Assembly (NCBI RefSeq): GCF_026151205.1
Contig: NW_026971787.1
Span: forward strand, 1 to 60,854
Direction: 5' to 3'
Origin: Bolinopsis microptera
Lineage: Eukaryota > Ctenophora > Tentaculata > Lobata > Bolinopsidae
DNA length: 60,854 nt
In this document: positions 10,299 through 19,258 of the stretch, piece after piece
Layout: every line of letters starts with the position of its first letter
Numbering within the stretch: position 1 is the first letter of the stretch
The notes under the pieces: model-generated
What the model was told of the DNA's origin: nothing
Database searches by the model: none
Seen by the model: the letters and a program-made list of their open reading frames with translations, nothing else
Made by a program: the position numbers and the translations under genes

Positions 10299-11060
10299 CT
10301 GAAACAGGAAGGCAACGTCAGATAAAATCAGCGCTATTTTAGTTTACTATATATATAGTATACTCGTAGGTATTGGTTGAGAATTTACGTGGCATAGAGA
10401 TATTGGTCTGTCTGATTAATTCACGAAATCTGATTAAACAGTTAATTAGATATTCAGACAAAAGGACGAATGTCCAAATTAAGCTGTAAAATTCTGCAGA
10501 CTGCAGAAGTGCAGATGGAACAGTCGATATAATTCACTGCCGCTTTATTATTAGTTTTAATTGATTCGGGAGATATTCCTGAACTGGTATATTGAGAGCT
10601 ATAATATTATTATCACTTCGAGATGGCAGGGCCTACTCTCATGCTGTCTATTATAGGTGATGATTAATTCTGAAAAACTAGGGACAACTGGGGAATGATC
10701 CCAGAACCTCGACATTTCGCGTGTCTTGCTCTACCAATAGCTGTAATACTACTGCTATTCCTGTAACACTACTGGTAGTGGTAGCCACGTGATGCCCATA
10801 TAAGGTAATACTACTGCTATTCTGAGTATTCCTGCTGGTTTAATAAAACACGCCTCCCCCGCTTGTGAGTACTGTGGAGGAGGCGTGATGTAATGCAAGG
10901 AGGAGAGACACGAGGACAAGTTACGTAATATTGCAAAGGCCGCCCTCAATAGCCGCCTCTGTAATATTGTTCGTCAGACCAACCCTAGTCTCGACATGTA
11001 GGAACTAACTTCACATTAGTGATCTGACCTTACTTGGCGTGCAACAGGCGTGGCTCACAG
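10299..11060. other. intron, tRNA-like relic and unassigned sequence
   Basis: On the minus strand, 10685-10745 reads AGCTATTGGTAGAGC, then a short stem, then GGTTCTGGGATCATTCC, resembling the A and B boxes of a tRNA or a tRNA-derived SINE. The anticodon arm is irregular, so at most this is a degraded tRNA-like sequence. At 10745-10830 two copies of an AATACTACTGCTATTC motif flank CACGTGATGCCCATATAAG, a sequence echoed near 22045. Nothing else is recognised. Confidence 0.3.
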
Positions 11061-11114
11061 TGGATTATATCAAATTCCTAACACAAGGAGACGAACCTTT
11101 GCAGGAGCCGTTAC

Positions 11115-11615
11115 CATTTCCATCTTTACAAAGAGAACATGCGTCATTAGAGCTAGCCAGACTCACTGAGTCTAGGATAGCAACACTTGTAAAACTGTCA
11201 GATGTAGCCGGGTCTGGTAACCATGGTAACACTTCTGGTAGTGACTGGGACCATCTTATCGCAATGTTTTTCAGCTCAATGTTCGCGTTCTTTTGTCTTA
11301 GAATAGCAACAGGTTCTAGATTGCTACTTGCTGACGATGTGTAACTGTGAACTGGTTGTTGCTCTAGCACGCGAACTGAACTTATAGGGGACTGAGTTAC
11401 TAAAGTTTTGAGTAGAGGTGAAATGTGTGGTCTCTGGTAGCAGGGTTCGTCTGTTATACAGATTGTTTGTGTGTCAGTCGGTTTGTCCGCAGACGGTGAA
11501 CCTTCTGTTGAGTGTCGCGGTCTCGGACTATTTAAGATGCTTTCTTCTGTCAATTGCAAGTTGTGTAGTCTGTCTGATAGTTCTGCGCATTGTTTCAGTA
11601 GAACTTGTAATTTCT
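11115..11615 (-). CDS. NAV-like: navigator-like gene, long low-complexity exon
   Basis: The minus-strand frame is open from an acceptor CTACCTTTTCAG at 11616 to a TAA at 11065. The split codon left by exon 16138-16245 (G) plus AG gives Glu and enters this frame exactly. The first 20-25 residues (EKLQVLLKQCAELSDRLHNL) look like a short coiled coil. The rest is Ser/Pro/Thr-rich with no known domain. The donor is uncertain: GTAACG after 11115 gives the phase 1 needed by the next exon, and GTAAAG or GTTCGT nearby would also fit. It could instead be part of an unrelated ORF, but the phase match and clean acceptor favour an exon. Confidence 0.65.
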
Positions 11616-11639
11616 CTGAAAAGGTAGAGTTCGTCACAA

Positions 11640-13010
11640 ATTACGATATAACACAATAACGATATCGGGTAGTTTGGATTCCTGGCAGGGGACCAAAACA
11701 AACGCGCACGAAACGCGCGCTCCAAATACCGCGCCAATTCCGGCGCGAGAATCCCATAGTGTTGTGAGACCCCCGCGCGTGCGGTTAAGTGATCATCCAC
11801 CGTGTCTACATTTGCACATGAAGGGGGCCGATTATAAGTCTAACAACAAAGCGGATAGTTACATCCCCTTAACTCCCTCAGCAATACACATGAACCAACA
11901 ATGGAGTTCTATTTGGGGCTACACTAAACACCTGCCCACTTGACACTCAACAAATAAAACATTGTGAGATTGTTAGCGACATTTCGGCATAATTTGAGGA
12001 CAATTTGCGATTGTCAGAAATTAATTACCAAGGACCTGAGTGATTTGATGCCGCTACGTAAATATAGCTGTACAATAGGCTGCTGTTACGTGTTAACTAC
12101 ATGTTAACTTTGAGCAACTGGAAACATATTAATAGGACCTACACTATACTACTGCACGTCTTACAGCAAATAGAAAAGTAGCATATAAATGTAACCTGAT
12201 TTGTTGAACTCGCTTATTGGCCCTGTCTGTATAGGATATCTATCTGACATCTGTCTGTCTAGCGTCTTCTTACCTGAGCATACACATTATTATGAAATGT
12301 TTCATTTCTGTATTAGCTTATATTAGATTGTATATTAGCTAATATTAGCTTGTATATTAGCTTATACCTGAACACAGACGTTCAGGGAGTTTCAATACAC
12401 AATTAAGGAAGATTCCAACCTCTTTGTTGATTATAATTATGCATCAGGATTTATTTGATTTGGCATCCATTCTGTGGATGCTTCTAAACGCAGCTTGTAA
12501 GCAGAAAAAACAAAGTTTGAATCGAAACGTTATAGCGTTAATCGTGTCTCGTAAGGTATCTAATATGATATCATGATATTATCCAGGTTCTATTTAGACA
12601 AATTCGGTAGTTTATAATACCCCAGAAATCAGTTTCCTTTCCCAATTCCCAAATATTTACTGTGAGTGGCAGTGGCGTATCATTTACTGAGAGTGAGTGA
12701 CACAAACATCATCACATGTCATTATAAATATTTCTACAAAGATTTAAAAATTTAAATAACATTCTAAGTTCAAAGGCCCAGTAAAAATCTACCTAATTAT
12801 ACTTTCCACTACTATATAAGTTAATAAAACGTTTCTTAGCAACATGGGGATTAAACCTAAGATATTCATTATGCTTTTCTTTATTAATAACATAATCGGT
12901 TCCCTAAAATTTTCCTAAAACCTCATTTGAAACATTCCAAAAATAACAATCATTAACAAAACTTTTAAAAATCATATCTTTTTTAAATCCTTCAAATTTA
13001 ACTTTAAAAC
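11640..13010. other. intron, no recognisable feature
   Basis: This stretch has no exon-like frame with splice sites on either strand and no clear repeat beyond a short TATTAGCT series at 12310-12365. Open frames at 11674-11943 are CpG-rich but show no motif. Confidence 0.4.
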
Positions 13011-13012
13011 TA

Positions 13013-13690
13013 AGAACTACTACTACTACTATGTCGGAACTGAGTCCGATATACTACGCCAGACCTGGGCCAAGGACAGTCTACAATCTCATACGGAGTA
13101 GCCAGAGCAGTAGCGAAGGCTCACATCAAGGATAGCGACCCCCAACACCACCTGGTCTCCCAGACTTACAAGGGATACAACAGAAAAAGAGCGGACAGTA
13201 AAATAGAGAGCAGGAAAGACGGAGCGCTGCTAGCACAACTCAGAGCCTTCACCTGTCCCACTACAAAAATAGGATCTACAAAGAGTGCAACTTGTCCCCG
13301 TGCGGAGAAGAAGAAGAAACAGTACCACACTGGATTCGGTGCCCTGCAACGATCAGGACGAGAGAAGAAATCTTCGGAAAATCTGACTTAAACTTGGACA
13401 TACTAACCACCAACCCGATAGAAATCCTGGCGTTTGCTAAGAAGACCTTGCTTGAGGGACCCTTAGACGCCTAGCCCATCACCACCACCACCACCTCCAT
13501 ATATCCCTGTCCCGCATCAGGGTTCGCAGTTCCTCTTTAGAGTTTGTCCCAACTTCCTTCAGTAACATAGACAAGTAGCTTTGTCTTGGTCGGCCTTGCT
13601 GTGCTCTACCATGCATAGGTTCCCATAACACTAAGTCACTGGCAAGTGGCAAGTAGCTCAGGATGCCTGATGCTATGTCCCACAATATTT
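13013..13690 (-). mobile_element. RTE-like LINE 3' end, split by another LINE tail
   Basis: The minus-strand frame 13685-13482 reads LASDLVLWEPMHGRAQQGRPR and KEELRTLMRDRDIWR, the C-terminus typical of RTE-type ORF2. The 3' terminal bases GTCGGAACTGAGTCCGATA lie at 13032-13050, next to a TAC-repeat tail. They are separated from the coding part by about 410 bp of another LINE tail on the opposite strand. The copy at 55047-55400 has the same end uninterrupted, which shows the order of insertions. Confidence 0.75.
13061..13478 (+). mobile_element. Jockey/R1-like LINE C-terminal fragment
   Basis: The plus strand encodes, across one or two frame changes, KRADSKIESRKDGALLAQLR and then LSPCGEEEETVPHWIRCPAT, REEIFG and ILAFAKKTLLEG, stopping at 13474. 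The CGEEEETV-HW-CPA pattern is a common C-terminal zinc-like block of Jockey/R1-group LINEs. A CAC-repeat tail follows at 13478-13495. It is a dead 3' fragment inserted antisense into the RTE end. Confidence 0.65.
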
Positions 13691-13699
13691 TTATGCAGT

Positions 13700-14630
13700 G
13701 GCGTAGTTACCAGCGTAGTTACCAGCAGTGGCGAAGTTACCAGTAGTTACCAGTAGTTACCAGCAGTTCTATATTGGTAAGATTGAGGCAAGTGTCAGAA
13801 CTACCAGACTAAAACTACCTCGTACAACACTACCAAATCATCACGTGTCTCTTATCCTAGCCTTCCCATTGGTTCACCCCAGAAATACTGCTCTGTGATT
13901 GGCTGGTTTTTACCCCACCCTCTGTTGTCATGACAATAGGTAAGGAAATGACACGACTGAAATAATCCTCTCTCTTCCTTAATTAATTAAAGAGACCAAT
14001 GCAGTGACTGTTAAATACAATAGCACACAAATACAGATAACAGTGAGGAACATATCAGCTTCCACCTAGGATCACGTGTCCACCTCTGGTCACGTGTACA
14101 CTTGTTGTGTCTGCCTCTAGGAAACCTAGCTAAGCAACCTCTAGCTACTGTAACTTGATTCCTAACTCATTCTAAGAGACTTTCATCACGACTACTGATA
14201 GTTGTAATTAATACTTGACATACTGCTATTGTAAATACTGTGGTTAGAGACTCAAAAACCTAGTTCTACATTGAACCGATCAGTAACTAAAGTAAAGAGC
14301 TTCAGTTTGTCCGACTATAATAGTCTAAAATATAACATCTAAAGGTACATAATATTATTATGTCTGTATTCTGTAATATTATAAAAACCAATTTGCCCAC
14401 GCGAAGTTAGAGATACAGGTCCAGCAAGCATTACTCTTTAATCTGTTACTATACACCGCAGTCACGAGACTGTACAGTATACACTACTACTACTACAGCG
14501 TGTGAGTAGTGTTTAATCTACTCTAGCTCCTAGTAGCTTGTGGTGGGAGCTACATAAAATCCGTGTATAATATACATTGTATATATTAGTATTTTATAAA
14601 CGTGATTAGCAAAGTAATATTTTGGGCATT
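13700..14630. other. intron, short repeats only
   Basis: The sequence TTACCAGTAG/CAGTGGCG is repeated at 13695-13765. Several CACGTG sites lie at 13850 and 14075-14095, and a short ACTACTACTAC run at 14480-14495. No coding potential is seen. Confidence 0.5.
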
Positions 14631-14633
14631 GCA

Positions 14634-15372
14634 CGTGGTGGTATTGGAGCGTGACGGGTATATTGCACGTGGTGGTATTGGAGCGTGGCGGGTATATTGC
14701 ACGTGTGGTATTGGAGCGTGACGGGTATATTACACGTTGTGGTATTGGAGCGTGACGGGTATATTGCACGTGGTGGTATTAAAGTGTGACGGGTATATTG
14801 CACGTGGTGGTATTGGAGTGTGACGGGTATATTGCACGTGGTGGTATTGGAGCGTGACGGGTATATTGCACGTGGTGGTATTGGAGTGTGACGGGTATAT
14901 TGCACGTGGTGGTATTGGAGCGTGACGGGTATATTGCACGTGTGGTATTGGAGCGTGACGGGTATATTACACGTTGTGGTATTGGAGTGACGGGTATATT
15001 GCACGTGGTGGTATTGGAGCGTGACGGGTATATTGCACGTGGTGGTATTGGAGCGTGACTGGTATATTGCACGTGGTGGTATTGGAGCGTGACGGGTATA
15101 TTGCACGTGGTGGTACTGGAGCGTGACGGGTATATTGCACGTGATGGTATTGGAGCGTGACGGGTATATTGCACGTGATGGTATTGGAGCGTGACGGGTA
15201 TATTGCACGTGTGGTATTGGAGCGTGACGGGTATATTGCACGTGGTGGTATTGGAGCGTGACGGGTATATTGCACGTGGTGGTATTGGAGCGTGACGGGT
15301 ATATTGCACGTGGTGGTATTGGAGCGTGACGGGTATATTGCACGTGGTGGTACTGGAGCGTGACGGGTATAT
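14634..15372. repeat. 34-bp tandem array carrying CACGTG
   Basis: There are about 22 units of roughly 34 bp, built from TATATTGCACGTGGTGGTAT and TGGAGCGTGACGGG. Almost every unit has the palindrome CACGTG (E-box type). Minor variants such as ACGTTGTGG and CACGTGATGG are shared between distant units, which shows block duplication. Frames through it (NTTTCNIPVTLQ-type repeats) are array artefacts. Confidence 0.95.
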
Positions 15373-15720
15373 CTTTGAACTGTAATAAGATCCTTAAGTG
15401 TACCCTTTTAAGGTACCACTTAACATCAATGGCGTGTCGAGTAACTCTGGCAAGATTACAGGTATTTCAGTTATATCATCATTCCCAGGAAATTCTGACG
15501 TAGTGTTAGGACAGTTCCAGCCCTTGTTAGTTTTTCTGGTAACGCCTGGTAACGCCTGGTAACTATGTACATAATGGGTTACTGGATTAACACAGTTAAA
15601 TTAATGGTTTGGTTTGAGATACAGCTAATTGTTAAGATATCTTTATTTATTGTCCCTCCATTTGCCATACTTTTTACTATTTCTACCTTCCCATCCCCCA
15701 ACAGCCCAGTAAAGGGAGAG

Positions 15721-16128
15721 ACACAAGTACACAAGTACACAAGTACACAAGTACACAAGTACACAAGTACACAAGTACACAAGTACACAAGTACACAAGT
15801 ACACAAGTACACAAGTACACAAGTACACAAGTACACAAGTACACAAGTACACAAGTACACAAGTACACAAGTACACAAGTACACAAGTACACAAGTACAC
15901 AAGTACACAAGTACACAAGTACACAAGTACACAAGTACACTATAAACTATATACACAAATACACTATACACAAGTACACTATACACAAGTACACTATACA
16001 CTATACACAAGTACACAAGTACACAAGTACACAAGTACACTATACACAAGTACACAAGTACACTATACACTATACACAAGTACACAAGTACACTATACAC
16101 TATACACAAGTACACTATACACTAAACA
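15721..16128. repeat. ACACAAGT microsatellite next to an exon donor
   Basis: A perfect 8-bp repeat runs from 15721 to about 15940, then becomes mixed ACACTATACACAAGT units up to 16128. It starts about 10 bp inside the intron after exon 16138-16245; the donor itself continues GTGAGTACATG. Confidence 0.95.
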
Positions 16129-16137
16129 TGTACTCAC

Positions 16138-16245
16138 CAGCTCTGATAGATTTCAGGTTGACAGGTTTTAGTTTAGAGTTGGGGTCCAGTTTACTGATCT
16201 GGTGTAGAACACTCATTGTACACACTACATCTCCTATCACAATAC
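16138..16245 (-). CDS. NAV-like: navigator-like gene, CH domain exon 4
   Basis: This 108-bp exon has acceptor TGTACACCAG and donor GCTG|GTGAGT. It completes the split Gly and reads IVIGDVVCTMSVLHQISKL, the last helix of the CH domain, where NAVs have I.NGNLKAILGLFFSLS. It then runs into a Pro/Lys-rich linker and leaves in phase 1. The preceding intron is about 22 kb. An ACACAAGT microsatellite begins about 10 bp inside the following intron. Confidence 0.85.
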
Positions 16246-16259
16246 CTGGTGTACATTAT

Positions 16260-17130
16260 ACATTAGTATACATTGTACATTATATAATATAAATCTATAT
16301 ATATATACTATAATATAGTATATATATAGCATATAGTATAATATACAAAGATTTATCAGGGTCCCCGCGCAATATTGCGCTGAATTCCTACAATTTAGAA
16401 ATGTAGAGCTCTTAATTCCGATTCGGCAGCTAATTTTAAATACTAACACTAGGAAATAATAATAAACTACTAATGTTACATAACAGTAACATAAAGTAAC
16501 ATAAAGTAACAACAAAGCTAATAATAGGAGACTATTGAAATTTACTGATATTGTCTGGTACGAGCTACTCAGTGATGGTAACTAGAAAATGAGTAATATT
16601 CTGGAATATTAATGCAGTAAATAGATTAGCCTCATGTGATTGACTGTATCCCCAGTTTCAGCTGTAAATACAGATAAAGATTAACTTACTATGGTACCAT
16701 CAATTCACTATATTATAATATAGCTTGAATAGAAAAACTATTGATATAATAAAACACAAAAGTATTGGATTTAAACATAACTGACAAGAAATTACACAAT
16801 AACAGTTGACGACACTCTGCGCTCAAATACTTGTTTTACACACTTAACTACAGTATACAGTATACACTGTGTCCTGTGTGGGGGATTAGTTTACCAGCTA
16901 CTTGGTAATCAGATCAAACTTAAACTAGTCAACTTACTTATGTAAGTTTTTACTGATGTAACAGACAAACGACGATGGTATTTACTTTTATTCTTATTAT
17001 AGATTAAGTTTCCGTTATATATAACATTCTAACAATAGTAGTAGTAGTAGTAGTAGAAACATGGTTAATAACGTCTGACTATCACTAGAGAAAAGCAAAA
17101 GCTACGGTTTAAAAAAGTACTACGAATATA
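16260..17130. other. intron, AT-rich, no recognisable feature
   Basis: TA-rich microsatellite-like sequence is present at 16255-16340 and a TAG repeat at 17037-17056. No exon or mobile-element motif is seen. Confidence 0.5.
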
Positions 17131-17135
17131 TGAGC

Positions 17136-17235
17136 TGAAGTAGACACAATATGCAGAGTTAACCAGAAACTAGATAGCAAGCAGAGCTACTGTTACTGCT
17201 GAAGTAGACACGTGATGCAGAGTTTACCAGAAAGT
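17136..17235. repeat. 63-bp tandem duplication interrupted by a LINE
   Basis: Unit 1 (17136-17198) starts CTGAAGTAGACACAATATGC and ends ACTGTTACTG. Unit 2 starts at 17199, is cut after CCAGAAA at about 17235, and resumes after the LINE at 21969 as ACTAGATAGCAAGCAGAACT. The LINE therefore sits inside the second copy without a target duplication. Confidence 0.75.
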
Positions 17236-17239
17236 TTAC

Positions 17240-17580
17240 CAGAAAACAATAAAAGGACGCGCTCTTCTTCTCAGTCTCATACTAAGTCAACACCCCATCA
17301 TGAGAACAAGGATTTTTTAGAGATTCGATCCCTTCTGACGAACTTCCAGACCACTTTTCAGAAAGAGATCGAAAACATAAAATCCAGTATTGTGACTCAG
17401 GAGAACAGAATTGCCTCGCTCTTCCCCAGTGCCAACCAGCACATCATCAGGCAGTTCGTCCCTCACGGTCCTCCAAGCCAGAACATCATGTTCCAACATC
17501 CTGCTCCCCAGTTCCAACCGCAGAGTCGTTTTCCTCCTCCCCAAGCGAACTGGTCGAACATTCTAGCATCTGGCTGCTAA
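17240..17580 (+). CDS. LINE 2 ORF1 C-terminal fragment
   Basis: About 113 residues are open from the 5' junction to TAA at 17580. They include a short predicted coiled coil (RSLLTNFQTTFQKEIENIKS), then a Pro/Gln/Phe-rich tail (QHPAPQFQPQSRFPPPQ). No zinc knuckle or RRM is visible because the 5' part is missing. The start shown lies in LINE sequence; an upstream ATG at 17215 belongs to the flanking repeat. ORF2 overlaps its end in another frame. Confidence 0.6.
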
Positions 17581-17917
17581 ACATTCAATCATTTAACCCT
17601 AGCGCCCATAGCACCTCCAGATGGAAAGCCTCTTACCTTGAAGACGAATTAAGAAAGGAACAAGCCAAGAACCACACCGTTCCATTAATCGCCTTGACAG
17701 AGACATGGCTTAAGTCTTACATTGAGGATGCTCAACTTGAAATTCCGGGTTACTCTCTGTTCAGAAGTGATAGAGAAGCTAGGGTTGGAGGTGGAGTTTT
17801 ACTTTATACACATGATGAACTCCCCATAACTAACGTCCAGACATATGATGATAGATACTGTCAGGCTTTGATGTGTACCAGCGAATCTGAAAAGTCAATC
17901 ATTTGTGTTGCAAATAT
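17545..17917 (+). CDS. LINE 2 ORF2, endonuclease N-terminal part
   Basis: The frame reads WLLNIQSFNPSAHSTSRW and then the endonuclease signature LIALTETWL (catalytic Glu), IPGYSLFRSDRE and VGGGVLLYTHDEL. It ends at ICVANI, where an ORF1-only element begins. The domain resumes at 19259 with CPVPSFKSCLDF. A few codons are lost at the junction. Confidence 0.8.
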
Positions 17918-19258
17918 CGAGCTCTCTTATCTTTTGTAAATTTGCAATAAGTTCAGTTTGCTGCTACCGCGTATATAGTTTACCTTTGCGTGTGTACTTG
18001 TACATTACTATACAAGTACACTATGGGGGATGACCCAACTTTGACCCGATCCCAGGAGTTGATTAAGGAGTTCAACTATGATCAACAGGAAGATGTGGAA
18101 GGCTGTGTTGCACGCTGGTCCATTCAGTTAGAAAAAGACCTGCATATGGACTACCGTGACATTGACTACGAAAGTCGTGAAAAGATCAAGACTAAGGATA
18201 AACAGACTCTGTCTGGCTGGATTGTGGATGCAGTGGACCTTGTTCGTCGGCAGAGTAGTCAGATGTATCTCTTGAAGGAGATCATCGAGTGCTTCAAGAC
18301 GGAAGCACTAGCAGACAAAGAAAAGGTGATCAGACTGCAGGGCCAGCTGCTGATGCAGAAGGACGAACAACTACAGTTGCTTAAGACGTCTGTTGAGGAG
18401 ACAGTCCAAACAACGGTGGAGTCAGGGATTCAGAACTATAGTGCAGCTGTTCAAAAGAACAGTGCAAGTGGTACGGTCTGCAACAGTAAAATCCTGAAGA
18501 AGGTGATGAAGAGTGTGGCTGCAGAGGAGGACAGGAGCAAGAACCTGATCGTGTTTGGGCTGAAAGAAGAGGAGGAAGAACAGCTTCCAGCGCTAGTTAC
18601 CGCAGTTTTGGAGGATATCGGGGAGAAAGCTCACTTTGAAGCGACTAGAGTCGGTTGGAAGAGGCCAGGTAGTACGGCTATCCGACCAGTCAAGATCACC
18701 GTCCCAAGCTCAACAGCGGTTCATCAGATTCTGATGAAAACAGGGAGACTGAGGGAGACGCACAAAGATGTATGGATATGTCCAGACAGATCCAGCGAAG
18801 AACGAGCAACAAGGAAGCATCTGGTCACTGACCTGAAGAAGAAGAGGGCGGAACAGACTCATCTCGACCACTACATCCGGTACGGGAAGGTATGTAGCCG
18901 TGATAAGAAGTCATCATGAGTTACACTCTCGGACACTGATCAGTATATGAAGGAGTGATGATTATTTTAAGAATTTTCAGACGTTATCTGTATTTAAGGG
19001 ACAACTACATATTTTTAATATTTTATTATTTGATTGTTTCACACTTTTCATATTTCATAATTTTATTACTAGGTGGAGGTGATGTTATTGAGACTTTGGG
19101 CGGCCATAAAACTCCTGTTTTGAAAGTTGTCCTCTGTACTTGTTTCACTGACCCACGCTTTATAGCATTTATACATTTCGGCCCATTTTATATGTTTGTT
19201 CGACTTGCTGTACATTTGTATATTTGCTATTTTGTAAAAGTTTCAAATCAAATCAAAT
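17918..19258 (+). mobile_element. ORF1-only non-autonomous LINE (HAL1-like)
   Basis: A 1.34-kb element interrupts the LINE 2 endonuclease. It has about 105 bp of 5' leader, a single 298-codon ORF1, a 340-bp 3' region without ORF2, and a short TCAAA-type repeat tail (19244-19258). A LINE that keeps ORF1 and loses ORF2 matches the half-a-LINE (HAL1) arrangement known in mammals. A decayed relative lies at 56690-57490. Confidence 0.7.
18023..18919 (+). CDS. LINE ORF1 protein, coiled coil plus RRM-like domain
   Basis: The protein has 298 codons from ATGGGGGATG to TGA. Residues about 80-150 form a coiled coil (LKEIIECFKTEAL, VIRLQGQLLMQKDEQLQLL). Residues about 180-250 contain an RRM-like core: EEDRSKNLIVFGLKEEEE and then RPVKITVPSS. 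A C-terminal module reads VWICPDRSSEERATRKHL. This order is that of L1-type ORF1 RNA-binding proteins, which form trimers on RNA. The frame is intact, unlike its relative at 57 kb. An in-frame ATG at 17990 is possible, but 18023 matches the other copy better. Confidence 0.8.
   Translation: MGDDPTLTRSQELIKEFNYDQQEDVEGCVARWSIQLEKDLHMDYRDIDYESREKIKTKDKQTLSGWIVDAVDLVRRQSSQMYLLKEIIECFKTEALADKEKVIRLQGQLLMQKDEQLQLLKTSVEETVQTTVESGIQNYSAAVQKNSASGTVCNSKILKKVMKSVAAEEDRSKNLIVFGLKEEEEEQLPALVTAVLEDIGEKAHFEATRVGWKRPGSTAIRPVKITVPSSTAVHQILMKTGRLRETHKDVWICPDRSSEERATRKHLVTDLKKKRAEQTHLDHYIRYGKVCSRDKKSS

Noticed and set aside
10685-10760. Functional tRNA gene
   Set aside because: The A- and B-box-like stretches are recognisable, but the anticodon loop and acceptor stem do not form properly.
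14530-15343. Several overlapping minus ORFs of up to 245 residues
   Set aside because: All are translations of the 34-bp array in three frames, with no splice sites, start context or motif.
15579-16115. Cys/Leu/Val/Tyr repeat ORFs on both strands
   Set aside because: Direct translation of the ACACAAGT microsatellite.
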